This document shows, piece after piece, positions 9,751 to 18,610 of a stretch of DNA of 42,606 bases. The position numbers and the translations under genes are program-made. Origin of the DNA: Chloroflexota bacterium (GTDB taxonomy: Bacteria > Chloroflexota > Dehalococcoidia > Lucifugimonadales > Lucifugimonadaceae); NCBI GenBank assembly GCA_013204555.1, contig JABMNO010000039.1, positions 1 to 42,606 on the forward strand, written 5' to 3'. How positions within the stretch are numbered: position 1 is the first letter of the stretch; the number at the start of each line of letters is the position of its first letter. The notes under the pieces are model-generated. The model was not told the origin of the DNA. It was given only the letters and a program-made list of their open reading frames with translations, and did not search any database.

Positions 9751-10956
9751 ATGAAGATTACGTCTGGCTCAGTTGAAGACTCCATCCGTGCACTCATAGC
9801 GCAGCATGGGAAGATCAGCTTCGCCACTTTCATGGCCTCAGCGTTGTACGAGTCGGGCGTTGGCTACTACTCGGATCCCAAAAGGGTTAGTGAGTCCGGG
9901 GACTTCTTCACCAGCCCCGCAGCACATCCAGCCTTCGGCGTACTCCTCACGCTTCAGCTACACCAGATGTGGGTAATGCTTGGTAACCCTGATCCCTTCA
10001 ACGTCATGGAACTTGGGCCGGGTTCAGGATTGCTTGGCGATGATATTGTCTCGTTTTCCAGAGCATTGGATCCCAACTTCGCTTCGGCGCTGGACTATCA
10101 GCGGCTCGATCGCGCCTCTCTGGAGTTTGGCGTGGTGCAGTCTGGGTCGGGGGAAACCACCCACTGCATTCTCTCCAACGAACTTCTCGATGCATTTCCG
10201 GTCAACATCTTCCAGATAGAAAACGGAGTGGTACGAGAGAAGTTCGTGAGCGTGGCTGAAGATCGCCTCGTGTTTCAACTCGGCGAGGTATCAGACCCCG
10301 AGATGTCCGCTCGCATTGAGCCTTATCTGAACCAACTCCCCGAAGGCTACGAGAGCGAGGTCTGTCTCGGACTCTCGAACTGGGCTGAGCAGATAAGCCG
10401 GATGATCACGAGTGGCTACGTCATATCAATCGACTACGGATACACAAGAGACGCTCTGTATTCACCTCAGCGCAGCAGAGGCACTCTTCTATGCCACTAC
10501 CGGCACACTGTTGCCACGGACCCACTGATCCGTATTGGCGAGCAGGACATTTCCGCCCATGTTGATTTCACGGCCGTTGATGAAGCGATGGCGGCGGCGG
10601 GACTCGAGCCCATGGCCAATCTTGATCAGGGGGAACTACTGCAACTGCTGGGGATCGAGAGCTACCTTGACCGGCTCATGGAAGATGGGCTGCCACAACG
10701 TGATATTCAAGCAAATCAGTACGCGCTCAGGGCGCTTACTGATCCAGATGGGCTTGGCCGATTCCGCGTTGCTGTCCATGGAAAGAACGTTCTGGACCAC
10801 GAAATCCCGGCGATAAGCGGCGATAAAGTAGCCAGTTTCGACGGAGTGGTATTACCAGCACTTGACGACGATCCGCGGCGAGTGAACCTGTTTGCCGGAG
10901 CGTACGGTGGTGGTGAGGAGATCAGCGGAACGTGGGAAGAGCTCCTGGGCGGGTAG
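9751..10956 (+). CDS. SAM-dependent methyltransferase, MidA/NDUFAF7 family (COG1565)
   Basis: A class I methyltransferase-fold protein of 401 residues. The family signature is clear: GYYSDP with GDFFTSP in the first 60 residues, then the SAM-binding loop ELGPGSG at 87-93. LSNELLDAFPV and IDYGY follow later, all in the order seen in MidA. The mitochondrial relative NDUFAF7 methylates an arginine of a complex I subunit. The bacterial substrate is not established, so the target here is open. It starts 25 bp after the terminator of the preceding gene, so it needs its own promoter, which I could not place. Nothing suggests truncation. Confidence 0.9.
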   Translation: MKITSGSVEDSIRALIAQHGKISFATFMASALYESGVGYYSDPKRVSESGDFFTSPAAHPAFGVLLTLQLHQMWVMLGNPDPFNVMELGPGSGLLGDDIVSFSRALDPNFASALDYQRLDRASLEFGVVQSGSGETTHCILSNELLDAFPVNIFQIENGVVREKFVSVAEDRLVFQLGEVSDPEMSARIEPYLNQLPEGYESEVCLGLSNWAEQISRMITSGYVISIDYGYTRDALYSPQRSRGTLLCHYRHTVATDPLIRIGEQDISAHVDFTAVDEAMAAAGLEPMANLDQGELLQLLGIESYLDRLMEDGLPQRDIQANQYALRALTDPDGLGRFRVAVHGKNVLDHEIPAISGDKVASFDGVVLPALDDDPRRVNLFAGAYGGGEEISGTWEELLGG

Positions 10957-11263
10957 CGCTTGACCGGAGGTCTTCTGGAAACGTGGTCTGCATAAGAACG
11001 GGAGTTGCACTTCGGGCATCGACAGCGTGGTATCAACCATGGTCGATACCAAATTATTATCCTACGGCCGCTTCGGACGGTGGAGTTTCAGTGTGAATGA
11101 CTGCCCAAAGTGGATAATCGGGAGAGGACGGCTGATTTAGCGCGTTCGACTGCGACGCTGAGATCCCGGATCTCCTGCCGGAGTCCAAGATGACAGTTTT
11201 GGCGATTAAAACGCGCTGTCCCGCTCCTGCTGAGACGCTGTACCGAAGGACGCGCCCATCCGC
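10957..11263. other. 307-bp gap between convergent genes
   Basis: No coding region is supported here. The only clear structure is the near-perfect palindrome at 11028-11051, listed separately. It lies between the MidA-type gene on the plus strand and the transhydrogenase gene on the minus strand. Confidence 0.7.
11028..11051. repeat. 24-bp near-perfect palindrome
   Basis: The arms TGGTATC (11028-11034) and GATACCA (11045-11051) enclose the perfect 8-bp palindrome ACCATGGT (11036-11043). Only the 11035/11044 pair fails to match. No T run follows, so it is a poor intrinsic terminator. It may be a protein-binding site or a bidirectional stop between convergent genes. Confidence 0.6.
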
Positions 11264-12553
11264 CTACCAGAGGGTCATTGAGTCGCGGAAGAGGGATGCC
11301 AGGCTATTGGCGTCTACTGGCCTTGGTGAGATCTTGGTTACGCGGTGCTGGGGTAGCGTTCCCTGAACAAGCGTATCAATATCGGATTCTGAGTAGCCGA
11401 TCGCTGAGAGGCCGTTGGGGACGTTCAGGTCTTTGAGGAGATCGGTGATGCAGTTGGCCAGGATATCTCCTGCATCTTCCGGGCCTGCGCCTCTTACCTC
11501 CGCGCCCAGTAATTTCGCTGCGTGCAGGTGTCGCTCAGGATTTGCGGAGGCGGTGAAGCGGAAGACTGCGGGGGCGTTGAGGATGACTGACATTCCGTGG
11601 GGGACGATGGGAGTTCCTTCGGGGTAGCCAGAGGGAACGTAATCTCGAACGTTGCCGGACACCGGGTATGACATTCCATGGCATAGATGCACACCGGCGT
11701 TGCCGAAACCGACTCCCGCAAATGAGGCAGCCAGTAGCATCTGGGCTCGCGCCTCCTCGTCCGATGGATCTTTCACGGCGCGTCGGAGGTTGCCAGCGAC
11801 CATTTCCATGGACCTTGTTGACCACACATCGCTGATGGGGTTGGAGCCCTGGTATGCGGGCCGATATGCAGGACTCTCCGGCGCTTCACGATCGTGGAAG
11901 GGAAGGGCGGTGTATGACTCAAGTCCGTGGCAGAGCACGTCGAATCCACTACAGGCCGCCACCATAGATGGCAGAGACTCCGTGTTGTGAGGGTCAACGA
12001 GTCCCATTACAGGCCGCAGCGCCCTGTGTGCGATTCCGGTTTTGGCTCGCATCTCCACGAGGTCGAAGATCGCGACTCCCGTCGTCTCGCTGCCTGTGCC
12101 AGCAGTCGTCGGAACGGCTACCAATGGTTTCAGTGCGCCGGGTACGGGCGTTCCTTTGCCAATTGGCGCGTTCACATACTCTAGAAGATCGGCCGGGTAG
12201 GTGGCGTAGAGGTTGGCAGCTTTGGCCGTATCGATAGATGAGCCACCGCCTACGGCCACGTATCCGTCGAAGCCGCCATCGACGGCGAACTCGACAGCGT
12301 CCTTGAACGAGCTATCTGTTGGCTCTACGCTTGCCCGGTCATAGATCGCGAAATCGATACCGGCGTCGCGGAGAGACTCAGCCGCGATCGCGACCGGTGG
12401 CAGCTTCGCGACGCGCTCATCCGTCACAAGCATGACCCGGCGGCAGCCGAGCCGGTCCATCTCAAACCCGAGCTCACGTGTGATTCCTGGTCCGAACTTG
12501 ATTGATGATGTGTCCATCGTGAAGCCGGTTTCCAGCACTGTCTCTTGTGTCAT
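11264..12553 (-). CDS. hydroxyacid-oxoacid transhydrogenase (iron-containing alcohol dehydrogenase family)
   Basis: A 429-residue group III (iron-type) alcohol dehydrogenase. It carries the nucleotide loop GGGSSIDTAK, PTTAGTGSE, and the metal-site region with HGLESYTALPFH and HGMSYPV. HGLESYTALPF plus AYQGSNPISDVW are hallmarks of the ADHFE1/HOT branch. That branch oxidises 4-hydroxybutyrate to succinic semialdehyde while reducing 2-oxoglutarate to D-2-hydroxyglutarate, without free NAD. Function is assigned by family resemblance. The start codon directly abuts the stop of the upstream glycosylase gene, so the two are probably one operon and translationally coupled, although no shared function is evident. 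Confidence 0.88.
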   Translation of the reverse strand: MTQETVLETGFTMDTSSIKFGPGITRELGFEMDRLGCRRVMLVTDERVAKLPPVAIAAESLRDAGIDFAIYDRASVEPTDSSFKDAVEFAVDGGFDGYVAVGGGSSIDTAKAANLYATYPADLLEYVNAPIGKGTPVPGALKPLVAVPTTAGTGSETTGVAIFDLVEMRAKTGIAHRALRPVMGLVDPHNTESLPSMVAACSGFDVLCHGLESYTALPFHDREAPESPAYRPAYQGSNPISDVWSTRSMEMVAGNLRRAVKDPSDEEARAQMLLAASFAGVGFGNAGVHLCHGMSYPVSGNVRDYVPSGYPEGTPIVPHGMSVILNAPAVFRFTASANPERHLHAAKLLGAEVRGAGPEDAGDILANCITDLLKDLNVPNGLSAIGYSESDIDTLVQGTLPQHRVTKISPRPVDANSLASLFRDSMTLW

Positions 12554-13750
12554 TTACTTCTTCCCGCTTTTTATTTCGGTTCTGAGTTCACTGATCAGGT
12601 CGCCCTTCCGGCCCACGACTACACGATCCAACTCTAGCCAGTTCGCCATCAATTTGAGCTCGCTGGCAAGCGCCACCGCAACTTTCCCTCTGGGACGATC
12701 TGGCTCGATGAACGCTGATTGCACACGTAGTACACGTTTCTGGCGATCAGCTTTCAGGTCTACCCGTGCCACCAGTTCGCCATCCAGCATGAACGGCATT
12801 ACATAGTAGCCATATTGCCGCTTTGGCTCAGGGACGTATATCTCGATACGGTAGTGGAAACCAAAGAGACGCTCCGTGCGCTCCCGTCTCCAGACCAGCG
12901 AATCGAACGGGGTCAGGAGCGCGGTCGCGTGAATCTCGTCAGGCACCGCCGCGTCGGGGTGCAAATAGCCAGGTTGATCCCACCCTTCGACGGCGACTTG
13001 GATCAGCCTGCCGTCCTCGACCAGCTCGCGGATTCTGGGCCTCATTGTTGGCGTATGCAGCCGGAAATAGTCTGCGATATCGTTCGCAGTTCCCACGCCG
13101 TGGGCTTTAGCTCCAAGTAGAAATAGCCGTTTCTGCGCCTCATCCGGGGTGAGGCCGTTTTGGCCCAGGACATCCGCCGGAATGATGCGCTCAGTGAGGT
13201 CATAGTAACGGGTGAAATTTCGCCGTGAGTGGGTGGTTACTGCGCCCGTCTGGAAATGCCACTCCAGCGCAATCTTTCCTTCGCTGTAGCCCCACCACGG
13301 CCCTTTCCGGCTTCCCGGGTCGTCGAGGTCACTGGCAATCATTGGGCCGCGTTTGCCAACCTCTTCCAGAATAGCGTCAACGTAACCCGGCGCCTTCTCA
13401 AGCAGTCCCTTGATTCTCCAACGTGGCTGCGATGCTTCCATTCGCCATCTGAGTAGCGGGTACGTCTCAATGGGAACAAGCGACGCCACGTGAGCCCAGT
13501 ACTCAAACATTTTCCGTTGATCAAATGCCACGCGCTCCACGAGCGACCGGTCGTACGCGCCCAGACGAGCGAAGAATGGCATGTAGTGGGACCGCACCAC
13601 AACGTTGACTGAGTCGAGCTGGACAAGTGCGAGCTTGCGGACAGTCGCTTCGATTTCCGCCTCACCAACCGTGGCCGGGCGTGGCGTATCGAACCCTTGC
13701 GCTGCGAGGGCGATCAAACGGGCTTCTTTGTTAGATAGAAGTTGTGTCAT
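12554..13750 (-). CDS. AlkX/YcaQ-type DNA glycosylase (winged-helix HTH_42 family)
   Basis: A protein of about 398 residues in the AlkZ/YcaQ family, whose characterised members excise alkylated bases and unhook interstrand crosslinks. It starts LLSNKEARLIALAAQGF, then has VQLDSVNVVVRSHY with the putative catalytic Q-L-D at about residues 44-46. FARLGAYDRS and FEYWAHVASLVP follow, all conserved family blocks. The Q-hydrophobic-D form is the one I associate with E. coli YcaQ rather than Streptomyces AlkZ. The ATG at 13750 matches the family start. An in-frame GTG at 13774 would add eight residues and extend further over the divergent gene. It lies directly upstream of the transhydrogenase gene with zero spacing. 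Confidence 0.85.
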   Translation of the reverse strand: MTQLLSNKEARLIALAAQGFDTPRPATVGEAEIEATVRKLALVQLDSVNVVVRSHYMPFFARLGAYDRSLVERVAFDQRKMFEYWAHVASLVPIETYPLLRWRMEASQPRWRIKGLLEKAPGYVDAILEEVGKRGPMIASDLDDPGSRKGPWWGYSEGKIALEWHFQTGAVTTHSRRNFTRYYDLTERIIPADVLGQNGLTPDEAQKRLFLLGAKAHGVGTANDIADYFRLHTPTMRPRIRELVEDGRLIQVAVEGWDQPGYLHPDAAVPDEIHATALLTPFDSLVWRRERTERLFGFHYRIEIYVPEPKRQYGYYVMPFMLDGELVARVDLKADRQKRVLRVQSAFIEPDRPRGKVAVALASELKLMANWLELDRVVVGRKGDLISELRTEIKSGKK

Positions 13751-13828
13751 GGGCCGGTGGAGACCACGAAGCACCCGGTTTCTGGCGTTATTATCAGAGT
13801 AGACATCAATAGCAAAGGTATAGACCGC

Positions 13829-14548
13829 TTGAGCTCAAAACAACCTGCCCCTTTCAGTGACGATTGGCAGGACCCCGATTTCGCTGCCGAGTGGGATACA
13901 GCACCGGATGGGACCAACCCAATCCGAGAAGACCTCACCAGTTTGATGGTTGAGAGCATTCAAGCGGGATATCGGCCCGGTGATAAGGTCCTCGATCTCG
14001 GCATCGGATCGGGTCAGATTGAAGCAACTCTGTATGCAGCGGTGCCGGAATCTCTGGTGATTGGTGTTGACGGCTCCCGAGCGATGCTTTCCTTGGCTGA
14101 GAATCGATTGGGAGCGCATCGTGATGCCATTACCCTCATCGAGCATGATTTCGCCGAACTGGATTCGTTGAAGCTGCCCGACGAGTCATATCGCTACGTC
14201 ATCTCATCCCAGGTTCTTCACGAAGTGCCTGACGGCATCAAACACGAACTCTACAGGCTAGTCGCGTCGGTGCTCGAACCGGACGGGCTATTCCTCTACG
14301 CGGACCGTTCGATTATTGAGACGGGGACGCATGATGACGCCTACTCAGCGATCTGGAGCGCATGGAAGCGTCGCTCACCGGGATTGCTTGGCGAGGATTT
14401 TGATGAGTTCTTTCGCCACTACGACGCAAAGACCGACTATACGGCCTCCGTGGAGCAGCACTTGGAGTGGATGCGGGCGGCCGGGCTAAACCCGACCCCC
14501 ATCCACCTTGAACTCAATCGCTTCCTGATCGCAGCCTCGAAGGCGTGA
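13829..14548 (+). CDS. class I SAM-dependent methyltransferase, substrate unknown
   Basis: About 239 residues with the methyltransferase fold: VLDLGIGSGQIE is motif I, IGVDGSRAML carries the acidic residue that contacts the SAM ribose, and VISSQVLHEVPD is motif IV. YRLVASVLEPDGLFLYADR follows. Relatives include generic Methyltransf_25/31 proteins, and no substrate can be named. The start is uncertain. TTG at 13829 has AAAGG ten bases upstream and follows a TATTAT box at 13789-13794. Earlier in-frame TTG (13742) and GTG (13757) codons would overlap the divergent glycosylase gene. The stop directly abuts the stop of the convergent transketolase-like gene, leaving no room for a terminator between them. 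Confidence 0.8.
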   Translation: MSSKQPAPFSDDWQDPDFAAEWDTAPDGTNPIREDLTSLMVESIQAGYRPGDKVLDLGIGSGQIEATLYAAVPESLVIGVDGSRAMLSLAENRLGAHRDAITLIEHDFAELDSLKLPDESYRYVISSQVLHEVPDGIKHELYRLVASVLEPDGLFLYADRSIIETGTHDDAYSAIWSAWKRRSPGLLGEDFDEFFRHYDAKTDYTASVEQHLEWMRAAGLNPTPIHLELNRFLIAASKA

Positions 14549-17107
14549 TTAGCTAAGCGTTTCTACTGCTGCGCGTTGGCGTTCGTGCCTTGAAGCCCTC
14601 TCGTCAGCGAATCGCTTGACGCCGTTGAAGATCGAATCTTCGTCGAGGTGCGCCTCAGCGATTACGTCGGACTCGGACCCGCCTGTCAGCCACTGGTTGT
14701 CCCAGTCTGACGAAAGCGAGTACTCATCTGTCAGCGGTCCGGCGTCCTTGATTGGCCACATGCGTCGGGTGCCTGTGCTCACGACCATCATGTCGTAGCG
14801 GGCCGATATCGGAAGCACCGAATCACGGTAGGCTGCCGGTTGTCGGTCGAATAGCTCTTCGCTGATGGTTGCAACGATCTTCACATTGATTCCCGCTGCC
14901 TCCAGCCGTGGAATGGCGTTCACCAGATTGACCGTTGAACTTGAGCCTGTGGTGACAACGTAACCATGCTGTGGCTTGCCCGGCTCAAAGTCACGAATTG
15001 TGTAGAAGCCTTTTGCGGCGGCATTAATGTCCGTGTCGGCGAACTTCGATCGATCTGCGACAGGGAAGTCAGGACGGGCTGTCTCGAGAACAATCACGCC
15101 AACTTTCTGCTCGCGTGCCGCAATCGCGGCGGCGGCAAAGTAGGCGGGTGCGACGTCGTTGTAGTCCCAGAAGCTCAGCGTGATGGCCTGGCCTCTTGGC
15201 AACAGCTTCCATACCTGTGGCGAGTAGATACCAAAGTGAGTTCGGGCGTCTGCTGCGGTCTCAGGTCCAGAGTGTCCGGCAAGAATGTGCAGGACACCTA
15301 ACTTAAACGGGCTGTCCTGGTTCTGCTGACTCCATACACGAGCCGGCAGATACATGAGCGGAGTGAATGCACCGTAAGTGCCACTCAGCGCCCAGACGCC
15401 GTTGTGCATTTTGGGGTCCAGCGATGCGGACTGACCAACAAGACCCACCGCGGTGGAAGCATTCCCCGCCTCCTGAATGGCTGCCTTCATCATGGTGCCA
15501 CTTGGGTTCGTCTCAGGATCGAACGTCCCGAATATCGAGCCTTGCTCTACATTGATGGATTCTGAAAGGTCTGCGGCAAGTGTGATGAACCGGTTCTCAG
15601 TCACGTAGTTCATCCACTTGATGATCTCGCTGACTGCGCGCCGGGTTCCACGAACGTTACCGGCCTCTTCGTAGAGCTTGATGCCAATCTCTTTGGTCTC
15701 ACCACCGGCGCCAGTCGCGATAACCGTCTGCGACTCAAGAGGCAGGTTCTCAACAAGTAGCCGCTCGTCCAGGAACGGATCGCGAGACTTGTCGATTCGC
15801 AGCGGCATGTCGTCGCTCACCTGATCGCCAATCTCGACCATACGGTTTGCGAGCCACTCTCCAAGACCGTTCTTTTCAAGAACAGACATCGCAATATCGA
15901 TGTTCGTCTTGGCCTGAATCAGGCGATCGCGTTCGTTCCCAACTTTGCCGTCTCGGATGCCCTGGAACTCAACGCCAAAGCGCTTCTCAAATGAGGCCGC
16001 CAGTCCAACGAAGTAGTCCGTGTTCATTCCAAAGCCGTATGCGTGGGACTTGTGATCGACTATCTGCGGACCAACGCCCGGGATCTGACCGTCTTCGGCC
16101 CCCGGCCACCAGCCTTTGAGAGTTTTGCCAATCATCATCATGGGGCGGTTGTCTGCGGCGTCCCAGTTTTCCATCGCCTTCATGACGGTGATCACCTGGT
16201 CGTAGTCGTTGCCGTCTTCGACGCTCAGGACGTTCCAGCCGTAGGAGGCCCACTGGTCCTCCAGCCGGTATCCCTCAAACTCCGTGCTAACCACACTGCC
16301 AATCAATTCATCGTCGATGCCGGCATTATTGTAGGAAAGCAACAAACGGAGTCGTTTGCCAACCTTTTGTGCTACGGCCTGTGTCTTCATCTCCTGGGAG
16401 TGGCCTGAGGTAAGCGCAAACTCACCTTCGATACCAATGATCTTGAGTGAATCTGGTGCGCCAACGATGTCCCAGAACGCGGCTTTACCTGCTGCGGTGG
16501 CGATGCCAACTCCGGAGGGGCCGCCGTTAACGTCGTTGGTGAGATCGACAGTCTCTGCGTGCCCGGAGAGTGCGCGGATGCCGCGCAGCTTGGCCTGCTC
16601 AAATAGGGGGTGGTCCGAAAGATCGTTTTCTGCGAGTAGACTCTTCAGGGCGCCAGCGCCGCGCCGGAAACCCAGACCGTCAACCGACAGCATGGCAATA
16701 TTTGGATCCACGCTGTACTTGTCGTCGCCAGTCCGCTTGTGGGCGCGTGCCATTGCTTCACCCATGATGGTCCACAGAGCGTAGGAGGTTGGCGCGTTGT
16801 GTCCACCGGCAAGCATGAACTTATCTGAGTACGGGTGCTTTGGCCTGCGGTAGTCGTACAGCAATCCGCCGTTTTCTGGCCCTGCAAGGTGGGCGGCCAC
16901 GTTGTAGGGGGTATACGCAAGTGGCCCGCCAAAGTGGCCTGTTTGTGCATAGTTGCAAAACAGAACCAGTGTCATAGCGGTGAGGAAACCTACGTCCTCA
17001 AATCGCTCTTTGTCATATTCAGGAACCTGAAAATTCAGGTCTTCTGAAGACCCGCGTGCGGTAATGTTCCTGATAGTCACAGACTCGCGTGCGCGTGTCT
17101 GGGTCAT
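14549..17107 (-). CDS. transketolase-like thiamine-diphosphate enzyme, divergent
   Basis: An 852-residue protein with the three-domain transketolase layout. The N-terminal TPP-binding domain has TGHFGG (H57), FMLAGGHNAP and the cofactor motif. The pyrimidine-binding domain has QEA with the probable catalytic E546, and SGTYGAFTPLMY. The C-terminal domain starts near KPQHGYVVTTG. The TPP/metal motif normally reads GDG with NN about 28 residues on. Here it reads I-E-G-E at 226-229 with N260-N261, so Glu227 replaces the usual Asp ligand. It is clearly longer than standard transketolase (about 660 residues) and lacks the usual TK sequence blocks, so substrate and product are unknown. The gene stands alone on the minus strand. 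Confidence 0.75.
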   Translation of the reverse strand: MTQTRARESVTIRNITARGSSEDLNFQVPEYDKERFEDVGFLTAMTLVLFCNYAQTGHFGGPLAYTPYNVAAHLAGPENGGLLYDYRRPKHPYSDKFMLAGGHNAPTSYALWTIMGEAMARAHKRTGDDKYSVDPNIAMLSVDGLGFRRGAGALKSLLAENDLSDHPLFEQAKLRGIRALSGHAETVDLTNDVNGGPSGVGIATAAGKAAFWDIVGAPDSLKIIGIEGEFALTSGHSQEMKTQAVAQKVGKRLRLLLSYNNAGIDDELIGSVVSTEFEGYRLEDQWASYGWNVLSVEDGNDYDQVITVMKAMENWDAADNRPMMMIGKTLKGWWPGAEDGQIPGVGPQIVDHKSHAYGFGMNTDYFVGLAASFEKRFGVEFQGIRDGKVGNERDRLIQAKTNIDIAMSVLEKNGLGEWLANRMVEIGDQVSDDMPLRIDKSRDPFLDERLLVENLPLESQTVIATGAGGETKEIGIKLYEEAGNVRGTRRAVSEIIKWMNYVTENRFITLAADLSESINVEQGSIFGTFDPETNPSGTMMKAAIQEAGNASTAVGLVGQSASLDPKMHNGVWALSGTYGAFTPLMYLPARVWSQQNQDSPFKLGVLHILAGHSGPETAADARTHFGIYSPQVWKLLPRGQAITLSFWDYNDVAPAYFAAAAIAAREQKVGVIVLETARPDFPVADRSKFADTDINAAAKGFYTIRDFEPGKPQHGYVVTTGSSSTVNLVNAIPRLEAAGINVKIVATISEELFDRQPAAYRDSVLPISARYDMMVVSTGTRRMWPIKDAGPLTDEYSLSSDWDNQWLTGGSESDVIAEAHLDEDSIFNGVKRFADERASRHERQRAAVETLS

Positions 17108-17250
17108 CTGCGTGCGCTCCTAGCTAACGTGAGATCACAGCCGTGCCAAAACGGCCGAAGAAATTCAGAACACACCATACCGTTTTCATTGGTAGGCCGA
17201 AAGGTATTGGTTGGGAAGGGCCAGAATCGATCTGATCGACACAGTTCTTC

Positions 17251-17280
17251 TTACCCAAAGACGGTTCGTACATGTATAAA
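17251..17280 (+). promoter_or_regulatory. possible promoter for the DUF502 gene
   Basis: TATAAA at 17275-17280 is preceded by TTACCC at 17251-17256, an 18-bp spacer. Transcription would start near 17287, about 30 bases before the GTG start. The -35 match is weak. Confidence 0.35.
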
Positions 17281-17316
17281 AGGCGTAGCAGGTTGTGATT
17301 CCACTGAGAGGGACGG

Positions 17317-18024
17317 GTGAGAGGTATGGCTGAGGGTCCGGGCGGAGAAGAAGGGGGGCGACGCGGAATTCGCGGGAACTGGCGCGTGCCAATGGAGTTC
17401 ATGCGTACCCGGTTCCTGGTGGGATTGGGGTTTCTGGCACCATTCATCATCACGTGGATTGTGCTGGATTTTCTGATCGACTTCCTCCGGGACGTTACGC
17501 AGCCAGCGTTCGTCGATTTCTTCGGTCGAAATATTCCTGGTCTCGGGTTCGTGATTCTCATAGGAGTGCCACTGATATTTGGCGCTCTGGCACTTCATTT
17601 TGTTGGTGTGCGTGCAATGGCCACTCTGGAGGCGACCGCAGTTCGCGTACCGCTCATCGGAGCGATATTCACTGTGTCGCATCAGATCGTTTCGGCAATG
17701 GGTGGTGGCGGGCAGTCCGGATTCCGGAAAGTGGTGACCATTGAGTATCCGCGTAAAGGTATCTGGAGCCTGGGGTTTCTGACCCGGGTGATAACCCTGG
17801 GGACTGACGAAAAGATTGCGCTGGTTTACATTCCCACGGCTCCAACGCCAAATTCAGGGAACATGCTGTTGGTACCTATTTCGGAAGTAATGGAGACGGA
17901 CATGAGCGTGAATGAGCTGATGCGCACGGTACTCTCGGCGGGTGTATCTAGCCCGGCGTTCATCAACCGTAGGCCGTTGTCGCTAACGAGCGAAGGTGAG
18001 ATTGAAGGCGTGATAGCTGAGTAG
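17317..18024 (+). CDS. DUF502 family membrane protein
   Basis: A 235-residue protein with two strong hydrophobic segments near the N-terminus (about residues 33-57 and 72-98). A soluble part follows containing VRVPLIGAIFTVSHQIV, IEYPRKGIWSLGFLT and VYIPTAPTPNSGNMLLVP. These blocks, especially YPR.G.WS.GF and P.TPNP/S, are the DUF502 signature. The family is widespread in bacteria, plants and cyanobacteria; its biochemical function is not established to my knowledge. GTG at 17317 with GAGAGGGA upstream is taken as start; ATG at 17326 is an alternative. It is divergent from the transketolase-like gene across 209 bp. Confidence 0.85.
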   Translation: MRGMAEGPGGEEGGRRGIRGNWRVPMEFMRTRFLVGLGFLAPFIITWIVLDFLIDFLRDVTQPAFVDFFGRNIPGLGFVILIGVPLIFGALALHFVGVRAMATLEATAVRVPLIGAIFTVSHQIVSAMGGGGQSGFRKVVTIEYPRKGIWSLGFLTRVITLGTDEKIALVYIPTAPTPNSGNMLLVPISEVMETDMSVNELMRTVLSAGVSSPAFINRRPLSLTSEGEIEGVIAE

Positions 18025-18143
18025 CCAGCGCGATGATGATTAGTGGACGGGGTACGCTGTTGAGCCGAATTACGAGTTGCGCAGCGATGATTACGCCGCG
18101 TAGATGAGATAAATGTTTAGAAAAAAGCTGAGAAGGATTACGA

Positions 18144-18437
18144 ATGACGATTGCGCATCTGAGGACCTACACGATCAACAAAGGCATGATGGATAGCTGG
18201 CTATCGTCGTTCGACAAGTTGATTCCGCTGATGAGCGAGCATGGGATCACTGTTGAGAGCGCGTGGGTGAATGCGGAGGGAACGCAGTTCATCTGGATCA
18301 GGTCATATGGCGACGCTGTTGAGAATATCGAGAAGGCAGAGGCCGGGTTCTACGGGTCGGAGTACTGGGTCGCGAACGTGGATGATATTCGGTCGCACAT
18401 TGCGCATCGTGAGATCGTGCAGATTGAGTCTATTTAG
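18144..18437 (+). CDS. NIPSNAP-like small protein
   Basis: A 97-residue protein starting HLRTYTINKGMMDSWLSSF, which matches the opening of the NIPSNAP domain (a ferredoxin-like alpha/beta barrel half). IWIRSYGD in the middle corresponds to the conserved IW...Y segment. NIPSNAP proteins are usually about 100 residues and dimeric, and some relatives act as monooxygenase-like folds. No catalytic role can be read here. The ATG at 18144 follows GAGAAGGA. It lies 119 bp after the DUF502 gene on the same strand. Confidence 0.75.
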   Translation: MTIAHLRTYTINKGMMDSWLSSFDKLIPLMSEHGITVESAWVNAEGTQFIWIRSYGDAVENIEKAEAGFYGSEYWVANVDDIRSHIAHREIVQIESI

Positions 18438-18480
18438 CTGGCGAATTGGCTAACCCTATGAGGCCCGGTGGATGTGGCGC

Positions 18481-18511
18481 GCCCTCACCCTAAACCCTCT
18501 CCCAGAGGGAG
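18481..18511 (+). repeat. dispersed-repeat-like element (CCCTCACCCTAAACCCTCTCCC...)
   Basis: The stretch starts CCCTCACCCTAAACCC and ends with a short hairpin CCCTCTCCC-AGAGGG. It resembles an intergenic repeat seen in many unrelated bacterial genomes (CCCTCACCCTAACCC...AGAGGG), here with an extra A and an incomplete right arm. It lies between the NIPSNAP-like and TrmO genes. Confidence 0.5.
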
Positions 18512-18610
18512 TATGGAACAAATCCCGCGCGGGCTGGTGGGAGCGTGGCGATGGAGAGCGAGTTGGAGTAACGTTCTGGGTAGTTAGCCGTGTGATTGGT
18601 GGGAAATTAG

